Below the pieces are notes generated by a model. The model searched no databases and was not told the DNA's origin. It saw nothing but the letters and a program-made list of their open reading frames with translations. Positions 1 to 8,422 of a DNA stretch of 64,000 nt are shown here, in pieces. Each line of letters starts with the position of its first letter. Within the stretch, counting starts at the first letter, position 1. Source of the DNA: Humisphaera borealis. Lineage in GTDB: Bacteria > Planctomycetota > Phycisphaerae > Tepidisphaerales > Tepidisphaeraceae. The stretch covers positions 930,001-994,000 of the forward strand of contig NZ_CP063458.1 in the NCBI RefSeq assembly GCF_015169395.1. Reading direction: 5' to 3'. Made by a program: the position numbers and the translations under genes.

Positions 1-1
1 C

Positions 2-730
2 ATCGCCGGGCCGGAATACGCAAGGAAGGTCGCCGAAACGATTGGAATTCCCGCGGTGGCGATCGCGGGAATCACAGAGGAGAACGTCAGTGAAGTTTTG
101 GCGACGGGGATCAGGGCCGTAGCGGTCAGCTCGGCGGTGCTGGGCGTGGATGATGTGAGAGTGGCGGCGGCAAGACTGAAAGAAAAGGTCAGGTCGGACG
201 AGTCCGTCTCCCCGGTGGGGCAGACATTCTTGTCTGCCGATTCAAGGGCACGGGCATTCTTGCCCGGCCCGGTTCCGAGCATGTCGGCCCTTGAAAAGCG
301 GCGTCGGCGACTCCCTCACTGGACCTTGGCAGGTTCTGCTTACTTCATCACCTTTCGCGTTGATAGCGGCGAATTGAGTGAAGCAGAGCGAACCATTGTC
401 CTGACGCACATCCGCGAAGGCCACGAAAAGTTCTACTTCTTGATCGGGACCGTGGTGATGCCGGATCATGTGCATGCAGTGCTCGAACCTATCGGTGGCG
501 TGACGCTGCCTCGCATCACCAAAGGCATGAAGGGCGTCTCTGCACGAAAGGTCAATTTGATACGCGGAGGCTCAGGCTCCGTATGGCAGGATGAGTCGTG
601 GGACCGAATACTTCGAGATCAGGATGAACTGGATGAGAAGCTGAAGTACATGCTCGACAATCCCGTTCGAAAGGGACTCGCTGAAGACGGCTGGAGCTAC
701 CCTTGGTGGCTCTTTATGGGTAAGAGATGA
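2..730 (+). CDS. thiE: ThiE C-terminus (5' end outside window), reading frame continues into RAYT
   Basis: The frame is open from base 2. The first 60 or so residues (IAGPEYARKVAETIGIPAVA, then AIAGITEENVSEVLATGIRA and VAVSSAVLG) match the C-terminal half of thiamine-phosphate synthase, the TIM-barrel enzyme that joins HMP-PP and HET-P in thiamine synthesis. The GGI/GIT..N and AVSSA phosphate-binding segments are visible. ThiE normally ends about where KEKVRSDES occurs (near base 205). Here no stop codon follows. The frame reads through two palindromic REP-like hairpins (212-266) and joins the RAYT gene in frame. I infer that a RAYT/REP insertion removed the original thiE stop. Whether the product is one fusion protein or RAYT restarts at the ATG at 281 cannot be told from sequence. 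Confidence 0.7.
   Translation: MAGPEYARKVAETIGIPAVAIAGITEENVSEVLATGIRAVAVSSAVLGVDDVRVAAARLKEKVRSDESVSPVGQTFLSADSRARAFLPGPVPSMSALEKRRRRLPHWTLAGSAYFITFRVDSGELSEAERTIVLTHIREGHEKFYFLIGTVVMPDHVHAVLEPIGGVTLPRITKGMKGVSARKVNLIRGGSGSVWQDESWDRILRDQDELDEKLKYMLDNPVRKGLAEDGWSYPWWLFMGKR
212..266 (+). repeat. Two REP-like hairpins upstream of the RAYT
   Basis: Hairpin 1 follows CCGGTGGG and has arms GGCAGACA and TGTCTGCC around TTCT. Hairpin 2 (251-266) has arms CGGGCA and TGCCCG around TTCT. Both are translated in the ThiE-RAYT frame as SPVGQTFLSA and RAFLPGP. The first recurs almost exactly at 743-769. Confidence 0.85.
281..730 (+). CDS. REP-associated tyrosine transposase (RAYT, Y1_Tnp family)
   Basis: 149 residues from the ATG at 281. 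The protein has the single-domain Y1/HUH transposase layout: an N-terminal basic stretch (EKRRRRLPHW), the beta strand AYFITFRV, the metal-binding HUH-like motif MPDHVHAV, and a C-terminal helix KYMLDNPVRKGL carrying the candidate catalytic tyrosine, followed by the usual aromatic WSYPWWLF end. RAYTs are single-copy domesticated relatives of the IS200/IS605 transposases and act on REP hairpins by single-strand cleavage. Hairpins of one family lie immediately 5' (212-266) and 3' (743-911), as expected for a RAYT and its cognate repeats. The same frame is open upstream into thiE, so the true start is uncertain. Confidence 0.85.
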   Translation: MSALEKRRRRLPHWTLAGSAYFITFRVDSGELSEAERTIVLTHIREGHEKFYFLIGTVVMPDHVHAVLEPIGGVTLPRITKGMKGVSARKVNLIRGGSGSVWQDESWDRILRDQDELDEKLKYMLDNPVRKGLAEDGWSYPWWLFMGKR

Positions 731-742
731 AGTGTGTGCATG

Positions 743-911
743 CCGGTGGGGCAGACATTCTTATCTGCCGCGGGCCCCCGACCCCGGCATTCCTGCCGGG
801 TTGAGCGGGACCGCAGCCGGACGGCGGTGGAGCTGTTTCGCATGACCTCGACCGGGCAGGAATGCCCGGCACTCGGCCATTCGAGGCAGGCAAGAATGCC
901 TGCCCCACCGG
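743..911 (+). repeat. REPIN: inverted pair of RAYT-associated palindromes
   Basis: The outer units are inverted copies: 743-769 (CCGGTGGGGCAGACATTCT and on) and 885-911 (ending GCCTGCCCCACCGG). Between them lie two more hairpins, 783-800 (CCCGGCA..TGCCGGG) and 852-869 (CCGGGCA..TGCCCGG). This is the doublet-in-inversion form of a REPIN. It starts 13 bp after the RAYT stop and ends about 40 bp before the murJ start, so it forms the 5' leader DNA of murJ. It can be read in the murJ frame, which would create a spurious N-terminal extension. Confidence 0.85.
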
Positions 912-952
912 AAGATCCCTGCGCGACCCGCGATGCCTCAATTCGGACACGG

Positions 953-2617
953 ATGTCCCAACCTTCCTCATTCCTTCGCCACGCCAAAGTCGTCGGCCTC
1001 CTCACGCTCGCGAGCCGGGTTCTGGGGCTGGGACGCGAGATTGTCTCGGCCCACTTTCTCGGGACCGGCCTGATCGCTTCGGCGTTTACTGTCGCGTTCA
1101 CCATTCCGAACCTCTTCCGAAAGCTCTTCGGCGAAGGGGCGCTGTCGGCGGCGTTTATTCCGCTTTACGCCAGGGCGGTGAAGGACGATCGGACCTCCGC
1201 CGCCGATTTCGCCGCGTCGGGCATCAACCTGCTCGTCGCGATCCTCCTGGCCATCACCATTCTTGGCGAACTTCTATTGGTGGGCATTCTGGCCCTTTGG
1301 CCGGGGCTGCGGGCGGACCACCTGCTTACGCTTCGCCTGACGGCGATCATGCTGCCGTACGTTCTGCTCATCTGCGGAATGGCGTTTCTCTCCGGCATCC
1401 TCCAAGTGCACCGCCGATTCGCCGCACCTGCGGCGGCGCCGATCCTGCTCAACCTCTGCCACATCGCCGTGCTGGTGATCGGGGCAGCGACGCTCGGGCT
1501 TAGCGGTCGAACCGATGACGATCGCGCCGCCGAGCTGCAAACCTCCCTCGTCTACTGGCTGGCGTTTGCCGTGCTCGTCGCCGGCGTGTTGCAGACCGCC
1601 ATCCTGCTGCCGAGCCTGCGTGCCGTCGGCTTTCGCTTCCGCCTGGCCGTCGGCCTCTGGACGCCGATGACCCGAAACATGTTCCGGCTGACCATTCCCG
1701 TCGCGCTGGGTGCCGGCGTCGTCCAGTTGTCGGTGCTGCTCGACCGAAGTCTGTCCACGTTGCTGATGGCCGGCGTCGATGCCGCCGGCAACCAGATCAC
1801 GCACTTCTCGATCTTCGGCCAGGTATTGCGTTATCCGATGGAAGCCGGCGCACCCGCCCGGCTGGCCGTCGCGCAGTTTATGTACCTCTTTCCGCTGGGC
1901 ATCTTCGCCACAGCTCTGGCAACGGCGATCTTTCCTTCGCTCAGCAGCGATGCGCTTGAAAAAGACCAGTCGAAGTTCAAAGCATCGCTTCGGCAGGGAA
2001 TCGAGGCAGCCTTGTGGGAAGGCATCCCCGCGAGTGTCGGACTGATTCTCGTCAGCGAACCGGCGATACGGCTACTGTTCCAACACGGCCAAATCACGGC
2101 CCACGATGCCGACCTGATTCGCCATTCGCTGATCTACTATGCCGCCGCGATCTGGGCCTTCTCGCTCCTGCAGATCACCAGCCGGGCGTTCTACGCCGTC
2201 CACGACACGGCCACCCCCCTCAAACTCGCCATTCTGAACCTGGTCATCAACCTGGCGGTCGAACTGCCGATGATCTGGGTGCTCGGCGAAGCCGGGATGG
2301 CCGTCGGTACGCTGGTGGCGTTCACCGTGCAGGCGATCTGGATGCTCCGGATTCTCGATCGCAGGGTCGGCGGGCTCGAACTTACGACCATCCTCCGCCC
2401 CGTCCTCAAGATGTTCGCCGCCACGGCTTTGATGACCCTGGTCTGCTGGGGCGTCAGCCGGTTGCCGATCTATCCGACCGGCGACCGCCGGTGGGTCTGG
2501 GCGGCACAACTCGCGATCCTGATCGTGGTCGGTGGTGCGGCCTATGGCGTTGGCTGCCGGCTGTTGGGCGTTACCGTGATGGACCACTTCCTGCCGCGAC
2601 GTTTCCGCCGAAGGTAG
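953..2617 (+). CDS. murJ: Lipid II flippase MurJ
   Basis: 554 residues from the ATG at 953, a normal MurJ length. It is a polytopic inner-membrane protein of the MOP/MviN family that flips lipid II for peptidoglycan synthesis. The N-terminal family signature is clear: LLTLASRVLGLGREIVSA, then AFTVAFTIPNLFRKLFGEGA and LSAAFIPLYARA. About 14 hydrophobic segments follow, including FPLGIFATALATAIFPSLS and the late FYAVHDTATPLKLA region typical of MurJ. An in-frame GTG at 734 would add 73 residues, but these are translated REPIN DNA, so the ATG at 953 (MSQPSSFLRHA) is chosen. The gene stands alone on the plus strand between the REPIN and ilvD. Confidence 0.9.
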   Translation: MSQPSSFLRHAKVVGLLTLASRVLGLGREIVSAHFLGTGLIASAFTVAFTIPNLFRKLFGEGALSAAFIPLYARAVKDDRTSAADFAASGINLLVAILLAITILGELLLVGILALWPGLRADHLLTLRLTAIMLPYVLLICGMAFLSGILQVHRRFAAPAAAPILLNLCHIAVLVIGAATLGLSGRTDDDRAAELQTSLVYWLAFAVLVAGVLQTAILLPSLRAVGFRFRLAVGLWTPMTRNMFRLTIPVALGAGVVQLSVLLDRSLSTLLMAGVDAAGNQITHFSIFGQVLRYPMEAGAPARLAVAQFMYLFPLGIFATALATAIFPSLSSDALEKDQSKFKASLRQGIEAALWEGIPASVGLILVSEPAIRLLFQHGQITAHDADLIRHSLIYYAAAIWAFSLLQITSRAFYAVHDTATPLKLAILNLVINLAVELPMIWVLGEAGMAVGTLVAFTVQAIWMLRILDRRVGGLELTTILRPVLKMFAATALMTLVCWGVSRLPIYPTGDRRWVWAAQLAILIVVGGAAYGVGCRLLGVTVMDHFLPRRFRRR

Positions 2618-2732
2618 CAGGGACGGCTCTGCTCCCCGAGACGCCGTCGGAATGGTTGGAATGACCCCGCGATCGACTGGCGTTTGGGGGTCTTAGACGA
2701 ACCCGCCCGTCCGCCGTATGATCCCTCCCCCT

Positions 2733-4448
2733 ATGTCTCAGCAACCGCTCAATCGCTATTCCGCCAAGATCACCCAGCCCGCCACGCAGGCCGCCAGCCA
2801 GGCAATGCTCATCGCCACCGGTATCTCCGGTGCCGATTTGAACAAGGCCCAGGTCGGCATCTGCTCGGTCTGGTACGAGGGCAACCCCTGCAACATGCAC
2901 CTGGCCGATCTCGGCATCGTGGTGAAGAAGGGCGTCGTCGAGGCGGGCCAGGTGGGCATGCGGTTCAACACCGTCGGCGTGAGCGACGGCATCTCGATGG
3001 GCACCGACGGCATGAGCTACTCGCTCGCCAGCCGCGACCTGATCGCCGACTCGATCGAAACTGTCATGGGCGCCCAGTGGTACGACGCGCTGATCGCGAT
3101 CCCCGGCTGCGACAAGAACATGCCCGGTACCGTGATGGCGATGGGCCGGCTCAACCGCCCGAGCATCATGGTCTACGGCGGCACCATCCGCGCCGGCTGC
3201 GCCACCCTCAAGGGCAAGGAAGAAAAGCTCGACGTCGTCTCGGCGTTTCAGTCGTACGGTCAGAGCCTGGCCGGGGCGATCACCGAAGACGAACGCAAGA
3301 CGATCATCGCCAAGAGCTGCCCCGGCGCCGGCGCGTGCGGCGGCATGTACACCGCCAACACGATGTCGTCGTTCATCGAGTGTCTCGGCCTGTCGCTGCC
3401 CTATAGCAGTTGTACGCCGGCCGAAGACCCCGACAAGCAGAAGGAATGCGTCGCCGCCGGCCACGCCGTCCGCAAGCTGATGGAACTCGATCTCAAGCCG
3501 CGCGACATCGTCACCAACCAGAGCTTCCGCAACGCGATGCGGCTGGCGATTGTGCTCGGCGGATCGACCAACGTCGTGCTGCACAGCATCGCGATGGCGC
3601 GGTCGTTCGGGCTCGAACTGAGCATCGACGACTGGCGGAAGATGAACGCCGAAACCCCGCTGCTTGCCGACCTCAAGCCGTCCGGCAAGTTCGTGATGGA
3701 AGACGTTCACGCCTACGGCGGCGTGCCCGCGGTGATGCGGATGCTGCTCGACGAGGGGTTGATCGACGGGTCCTGCATGACCGTCACCGGCAAGACGATC
3801 GCCGAGAACCTCAAGACGATCGCGCCGATCAAGCCGTTCGGCAACGGCCCCGGCCAGCAGCCGATCATTCGGCCGCTCAGCGATCCGTTGCAGAAGTCGG
3901 GGCACATCCTGATCCTTCGCGGCAACCTTGCGCCCGAAGGTGCGGTGGGCAAGATCACCGGCAAGGAAGGCACGCACTTCAGCGGGCCGGCGCGGGTGTT
4001 TGATTCTGAAGAAGACATGATCCATGGGCTGGAACAGAAGAAGATCCAGGCGGGAGACGTCGTCGTCATTCGCTACGAAGGCCCCAAGGGCGGCCCCGGC
4101 ATGCCGGAGATGCTCAGCCCGACGGCGTCGCTCGCCGGGTACGGGCTGGTCGGCAAGGTGGCGCTGATCACCGACGGCCGCTTCAGCGGCGGGTCGCACG
4201 GCTTCATCGTCGGCCATGTCGCCCCCGAAGCCGCCGACGGCGGACCGATCGCGCTGGTGCACGACGGCGACCGCATCAACATCGACGCCGCATCGCATGC
4301 GATCACGGTGGACATCGAGCCGTCCGAACTCGCCCGCCGCAAAAACGCCTGGGAGCCGCCCGCCCCCAAGGCCAACCGCGGCTACCTCGCGAAGTACATC
4401 CGCCTGGTGAAGAACGCGTCCGAAGGCTGCGTGACGGACGAGGCGTGA
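2733..4448 (+). CDS. ilvD: Dihydroxy-acid dehydratase
   Basis: 571 residues. It dehydrates 2,3-dihydroxy-isovalerate and -methylvalerate in branched-chain amino acid synthesis, using an Fe-S cluster and Mg2+. IlvD/Edd landmarks are present: NPCNMHL (cluster Cys53), [47 protein letters not shown], and the C-terminal [12 protein letters not shown] and VGHVAPEA signatures. A second ATG 15 bases upstream (2718) adds only MIPPP; neither has a convincing ribosome-binding site, so the start is uncertain by five codons. The 3' flank holds a large inverted repeat (4478-4646). Confidence 0.95.
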   Translation: MSQQPLNRYSAKITQPATQAASQAMLIATGISGADLNKAQVGICSVWYEGNPCNMHLADLGIVVKKGVVEAGQVGMRFNTVGVSDGISMGTDGMSYSLASRDLIADSIETVMGAQWYDALIAIPGCDKNMPGTVMAMGRLNRPSIMVYGGTIRAGCATLKGKEEKLDVVSAFQSYGQSLAGAITEDERKTIIAKSCPGAGACGGMYTANTMSSFIECLGLSLPYSSCTPAEDPDKQKECVAAGHAVRKLMELDLKPRDIVTNQSFRNAMRLAIVLGGSTNVVLHSIAMARSFGLELSIDDWRKMNAETPLLADLKPSGKFVMEDVHAYGGVPAVMRMLLDEGLIDGSCMTVTGKTIAENLKTIAPIKPFGNGPGQQPIIRPLSDPLQKSGHILILRGNLAPEGAVGKITGKEGTHFSGPARVFDSEEDMIHGLEQKKIQAGDVVVIRYEGPKGGPGMPEMLSPTASLAGYGLVGKVALITDGRFSGGSHGFIVGHVAPEAADGGPIALVHDGDRINIDAASHAITVDIEPSELARRKNAWEPPAPKANRGYLAKYIRLVKNASEGCVTDEA

Positions 4449-4477
4449 TGGCGAGTGCGTTATGGGAGCGCGTGCCC

Positions 4478-4646
4478 GGCTGTCCGTGACACGGGTTTCC
4501 AACCCGTGCGAGGTGCGTCGGAGTAGAAAAGCCGTCAATCTTCAGGGCGGCCGTTCTTCTTGCGTTTCAAAATAGCCAACTGAGGATGTACATCTGACGA
4601 CGCAGGCGCACCTCGCACGGGTTGGAAACCCGTGTCACGGACAGCC
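4478..4646. repeat. Inverted doublet with 40-bp identical arms
   Basis: Arm 1 (4478-4517) is the exact reverse complement of arm 2 (4607-4646), 89 bp apart. Each arm contains its own palindrome, CACGGGTTTCCAACCCGTG or its complement. The element fills the ilvD-hyuA gap and ends 19 bp before the hyuA ATG. It is a REPIN-like architecture of a sequence family different from the one beside the RAYT. Confidence 0.9.
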
Positions 4647-4665
4647 GATCGCGGCGCAACCGGTC

Positions 4666-6702
4666 ATGCCCAATCACGACAGTCTTAACCTGCGCATTGG
4701 TGTCGACGTCGGTGGAACGTTCACCGACCTGGTGGCGTTCGACGGGCAGACGCTGCGCGTCGTGAAGATTCCTTCCACGCCGCCGGAATTCCACCGCGCG
4801 GTCATCGCTGCCGTCGCGACGGCGGCGAGTGACGGCGGGGCGGCCGAAGCGATCGTTCACGGCTCCACCGTCGCCACCAACGCACTGCTCGAACGCAAGG
4901 GCGAGCCCGTCGCGTTCATCACCACCGAAGGCTTCCGAGACATGCTGCTGATCGGCCGCCAGAACCGGCCCGAGCTCTACGCGCTGCACGTTGTTCGCCC
5001 GGCACCGCTGACGGCGGAGGAAAACTGGTTCACTGTCCGCGATCGAGTCAGCGCCGCCGGTGACGTCGTCACGCCGCTCGACCACGCCGAGGTGGACGCG
5101 CTGGTGGCGACCATCCAATCGCGCGGACTGAAGCACGTCGCGGTCTGCCTCATCTACAGCTACGTCAACCCAGCCCACGAGCGACTGATCGCCGAGCGGT
5201 GCAAAGCGGCGGGGCTCACGGTTAGCCTCAGCAGCGACGTGCTGCCGGAATTTCGCGAGTACGAACGTGCGAGCACCACGGTCATCAATGCGGCGCTGCG
5301 GCCACGGGTGGAAGAGTACCTGACGAAGCTGGAATCGGGATTGGGTGGCATGGGCAAGCGTACTCGCTTGCCCGTGGCGGACGCCGACCCACAAGCCCAC
5401 GGGCAAGCGAGTACGCTTGCCCATGCCACCCCTTCACCCACTCCACTGCAGATTATGTCGTCAACGGGCGGCACCCTTTCTGTTGTCGAAGCCTCCGTCT
5501 CCGCCGCACGGTTGGTGCTTTCAGGTCCGGCGGGGGGCGTCATGGGCGCGCTGCTGATCGCCAAAGCCGCCGGGCTCGAGAACGTCATCACCTACGACAT
5601 GGGCGGCACCAGCACGGATGTCGCGACGATCGTGGGCGGCAAGCCGCAGTGGACGACCGACGGCGTCATCGACGGCCTGCCCATCCGCCTGCCGGCGCTG
5701 GACATCCATACTGTCGGCGCGGGGGGCGGGTCGATCGCGTCTCTCGACGCCGGTGGGGCGCTGCGCGTCGGGCCGAAATCCGCCGGCGCGATTCCCGGCC
5801 CCGCGTGCTACGGCCGCGGCGGCACCGAGCCGACCGTCACCGATGCCAACCTGATTCTCGGCCGAATCCCCGCCGACCGATTCGCCGGCGGGCAGATGCT
5901 CATCGATTCTACCCTGGCCGCAAGCGCGATCGCGCCGCTGGCGGCGGCGATGGGCAAGTCGGTCGAAGAGGCTGCCGACGGTATCGTCCGTGTCGCCGAA
6001 GAGAACATGAGCCGGGCTGTTCGCGCCGTCACCAGCCGGCGGGGGCTCGATCCGAAGGACTTCGCGCTGGTCAGTTTCGGCGGGGCGGGCGGGCTGCACG
6101 CGTGTGCGATCGCCGAGTCGCTGGAAATCCGGTCGGTCATCATTCCTCCCTACTGTGGCGTGCTGAGCGCGCTGGGCATGGTCGCCGCGCCACCCGTCGC
6201 CGACGTCTCCAAGACCGTTTTGCACCTGGGCGAAGGCCTCGACGACCACCGCCTGTATGCCGAGTACGGCCACCTGAACATGCTCGCTTCCGACCGGCTG
6301 CCGCAGGAGCAGCTCGCGGCGGTCGAGGCCTACGCTGACGTCCGCTTCAAAGGCCAGTCTTACGAGCTGACGGTGCCCGTCCGCGGGGCTGACCGTGAGC
6401 GGATCGAGCAGAGCTTTCGCGATGCCTACGCCGAGCGCTACGGCAGTCTGCCCAGCGGCCGGGCGATTGAGATCGTCACGCTGCGGCTGCGGCGGGTCGG
6501 CCGGGTCGCGCCGATCGAACTGCCCACCATCGACGCCGACAGCACGCCGGTCGCCGGCGGGTTCCGAACGAGGGAGCAGTTGCTGGCGGCCGGCCCTACA
6601 CCCGGCCCTTTTCTGCTGATCGACGACCAGTCGACTACGTTCATCCCCACCGGTTGGACGGCACAGTGTGACGGGCGGGGGATTGTCACATTGGGGCGAT
6701 AG
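4666..6702 (+). CDS. Hydantoinase/oxoprolinase family protein, HyuA-type, with in-frame repeat insertion
   Basis: 678 residues. Members are ASKHA-fold ATPases that cleave 5-oxoproline, N-methylhydantoin or related lactams. Visible motifs: N-terminal IGVDVGGTFTDLVAF (phosphate 1), HGSTVATNALLERKG, the central SGPAGGVMGA and YDMGGTSTDVA (second ATP-binding segment), and a C-terminal HyuA_C-like domain. Residues 227-255 are encoded by an 87-bp REP doublet (5344-5430), a multiple of three, placed in the variable loop just before the IMSSTGG segment; relatives go straight from the helix VEEYLTKLE to this strand. No HyuB subunit gene is adjacent, which argues for a stand-alone or distantly encoded partner. 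The substrate is not predictable. Confidence 0.85.
   Translation: MPNHDSLNLRIGVDVGGTFTDLVAFDGQTLRVVKIPSTPPEFHRAVIAAVATAASDGGAAEAIVHGSTVATNALLERKGEPVAFITTEGFRDMLLIGRQNRPELYALHVVRPAPLTAEENWFTVRDRVSAAGDVVTPLDHAEVDALVATIQSRGLKHVAVCLIYSYVNPAHERLIAERCKAAGLTVSLSSDVLPEFREYERASTTVINAALRPRVEEYLTKLESGLGGMGKRTRLPVADADPQAHGQASTLAHATPSPTPLQIMSSTGGTLSVVEASVSAARLVLSGPAGGVMGALLIAKAAGLENVITYDMGGTSTDVATIVGGKPQWTTDGVIDGLPIRLPALDIHTVGAGGGSIASLDAGGALRVGPKSAGAIPGPACYGRGGTEPTVTDANLILGRIPADRFAGGQMLIDSTLAASAIAPLAAAMGKSVEEAADGIVRVAEENMSRAVRAVTSRRGLDPKDFALVSFGGAGGLHACAIAESLEIRSVIIPPYCGVLSALGMVAAPPVADVSKTVLHLGEGLDDHRLYAEYGHLNMLASDRLPQEQLAAVEAYADVRFKGQSYELTVPVRGADRERIEQSFRDAYAERYGSLPSGRAIEIVTLRLRRVGRVAPIELPTIDADSTPVAGGFRTREQLLAAGPTPGPFLLIDDQSTTFIPTGWTAQCDGRGIVTLGR
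5344..5430. repeat. Inverted REP doublet inside hyuA
   Basis: Left unit 5344-5377 and right unit 5397-5430 are inverted copies separated by 19 bp. Each unit has the hairpin GGGCAAGCG / CGCTTGCCC around TACT (or its complement), with GGTGGCAT outside. The same unit recurs at 36372-36405 and 49359-49391. The doublet is read as GMGKRTRLPVADAD and PQAHGQASTLAHAT without breaking the frame. Confidence 0.9.
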
Positions 6703-6722
6703 AAGTTTCGCACAGGCAACCC

Positions 6723-6750
6723 GATTAGCGGTCGCATCGCAGCTGCACGC
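6723..6750 (+). repeat. Degenerate copy of the TTAGCGGTCGCACCGC repeat
   Basis: GATTAGCGGTCGCATCGCAG followed by CTGCACGC differs at four or five positions from the two matching 28-bp copies at 39846 and 59213. It lies just after the hyuA stop. Confidence 0.6.
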
Positions 6751-6808
6751 ATGGACGAGACGGAAGAGTGGGCCTGCGGGGACCGCTTATTGGATAGCGC
6801 GTTGCGAC

Positions 6809-8422
6809 TTACTCCGTCGGCCGTGTTGCCGGTCCGCCGTTGAGTTCCTCAATCCTTCCTTCCAGTTGCATCCAAGCTCCGATCAGCTCGTTGTTGTAGT
6901 GGTGGTCCTTTGCGTACTGCAGCAGCTCGCGAGCGCGCTGGATGTGGCCCAGCTCGATGTCGGCCGACGCCACCAGCACGTACGACCGCCAGTAGTTCGG
7001 CGCGGCCGCCACGCACGATTCGCCGATCTGCCTGGCCTCGGTCCATCTTCCCTGGCTGGCGTACTGCGCAAAGACGCCGCGATGCAACTGGACCGACTTC
7101 GGGTGTTCCTGGAGCGCGACGGCGTAGAGGGCAAGCGGGTCGTTCCAGCGGAGCGCGTAGGTGTACGTACGGAGCGATCCCAGTAGAAGCAGGGAAAGGA
7201 CTGCAATCACCGCCGTCCGTCGCCGGGCCATGCTGCCGGCGGCGAAGCGCGTGATCCCGATGCCCGCCAGCACCGCCAAGAACGCCGACGGCAGGAACAT
7301 CAGCCGCTCGGCCAGGATCGTCCCGATGATCGATGGCAGGTTGCTGACCACGCCGTACAGCTGCCCGGCCGCCAGCGTGCAGAACGCAACGGGCACGTCG
7401 CGACGTCGCAACGATCGGACGAGCAGGACTACCGAGCCGATGACCACCATCACGCCGACATAGAACCAGGGCTCGCTCCAGCGGACAGACGACCCGATCA
7501 CCTCTGCGCCGTAATCGACCGATAGTGTGCGCGGCCAGAGCAGCAACGCGGCGTAGCGGCCGAGGATGACCAGCGGCATCAGCCAGCGGTCGGCGCCGGT
7601 GCTCGCGACCATCGGGTTCAGTCCCCACTCGATCAGCGCCCGATCCCACGCCAGGGGAAGGATCGCCTCGCGGTAGAAGAAGTAGCCGGCGATCACGTAC
7701 ACCAGGCACATCGCCAGGATCACGCCAAGCCGTCGCTGCGATAGATCGGGCGTCGCGATCATCGCCGCAGGTGCCGGGTTTCGACGACGCCCGAGCCATT
7801 GCAGACCCGCGAGCATTGCCAGCAGCAGGGGGAAGAAGATGCCCTGCTCTTTAGACAGCAGCGCCGCGATGCAGCAAGCGACGATCGCCGCGACGCGCCG
7901 GGCGGTCAGCCGTTTGCCGACATACAGCGTCAAGCCGCCGATCGTCGCCAGGGCACACATCAGTTCTGCCCGGCCGACAATGCCGGCGACCGCTTCGACA
8001 TGAATGGGGTGAGCGGCAAACAGCAGGCCGGCGATCAAGCCGGGCCACCAGCCGGCAAGCCTTCGGGAAAACTCGGTGACCGCCGCCGCACACGCCGCCG
8101 CGAGCAGCCAGTTCACCAGGTGAAACGGCCAGGCCCGGTCGCCGGTCGTGTACGCCTGGAGGGCGTACGTCATGCTGGTGAGCGGGCGGAACAGCTTGTC
8201 GGCGCCTTCGGGAAAATACTGATCCGTCCAGAAGTAGCGCCAGCGGTCCGGCGATGCCAGCCTCGGGTCGTCGCGGGCGATGTACAGGTCGTCGTAGATG
8301 AACGTGCCGCCAAGCGTGACGGCGTAGAGCGCCAGCGACAACGCCGCCGCGACGAGCGCGGGCACTCGGCGACGTCGCCAGTGACTTACTCCATGCTGAT
8401 CTGACGTCACTGCTTCCGTCAC
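6809..8422 (-). CDS. TMTC-like polytopic membrane protein with C-terminal TPR-like region
   Basis: 537 residues from a GTG whose last two bases overlap the stop of the upstream gene (GTGA), suggesting translational coupling. The N-terminal half resembles TMTC/DUF1736 proteins and GT-C glycosyltransferases: TFIYDDLYIARDDPRL with the paired acidic residues of the first loop, DKLFRPLTSMTYALQ, WPFHLVNWLLAA, and LLFAAHPIHVEAVAGIVGRA. Roughly ten membrane segments follow. The last 100 residues (HPKSVQLHRGVFAQYASQGR and on) look like two or three TPR repeats. Inferred role: lipid-linked sugar transfer to exported proteins. The donor is unknown. Confidence 0.75.
   Translation of the reverse strand: MTEAVTSDQHGVSHWRRRRVPALVAAALSLALYAVTLGGTFIYDDLYIARDDPRLASPDRWRYFWTDQYFPEGADKLFRPLTSMTYALQAYTTGDRAWPFHLVNWLLAAACAAAVTEFSRRLAGWWPGLIAGLLFAAHPIHVEAVAGIVGRAELMCALATIGGLTLYVGKRLTARRVAAIVACCIAALLSKEQGIFFPLLLAMLAGLQWLGRRRNPAPAAMIATPDLSQRRLGVILAMCLVYVIAGYFFYREAILPLAWDRALIEWGLNPMVASTGADRWLMPLVILGRYAALLLWPRTLSVDYGAEVIGSSVRWSEPWFYVGVMVVIGSVVLLVRSLRRRDVPVAFCTLAAGQLYGVVSNLPSIIGTILAERLMFLPSAFLAVLAGIGITRFAAGSMARRRTAVIAVLSLLLLGSLRTYTYALRWNDPLALYAVALQEHPKSVQLHRGVFAQYASQGRWTEARQIGESCVAAAPNYWRSYVLVASADIELGHIQRARELLQYAKDHHYNNELIGAWMQLEGRIEELNGGPATRPTE

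Noticed and set aside
734-952. N-terminal extension of MurJ
   Set aside because: The 73 extra residues are translated REPIN palindromes with no MurJ homology; the ATG at 953 gives the standard start.
2571-4538. Long minus-strand open frame opposite ilvD
   Set aside because: It is the GC-driven antisense shadow of ilvD; its translation is Arg/His/Val/Asp-rich without family motifs, while the plus strand is an unmistakable IlvD.
4478-4646. Simple intrinsic terminator for ilvD
   Set aside because: The arms are 40 bp and exact, separated by 89 bp, with no T-run. The REPIN-like form explains them better, although it may also affect transcription.
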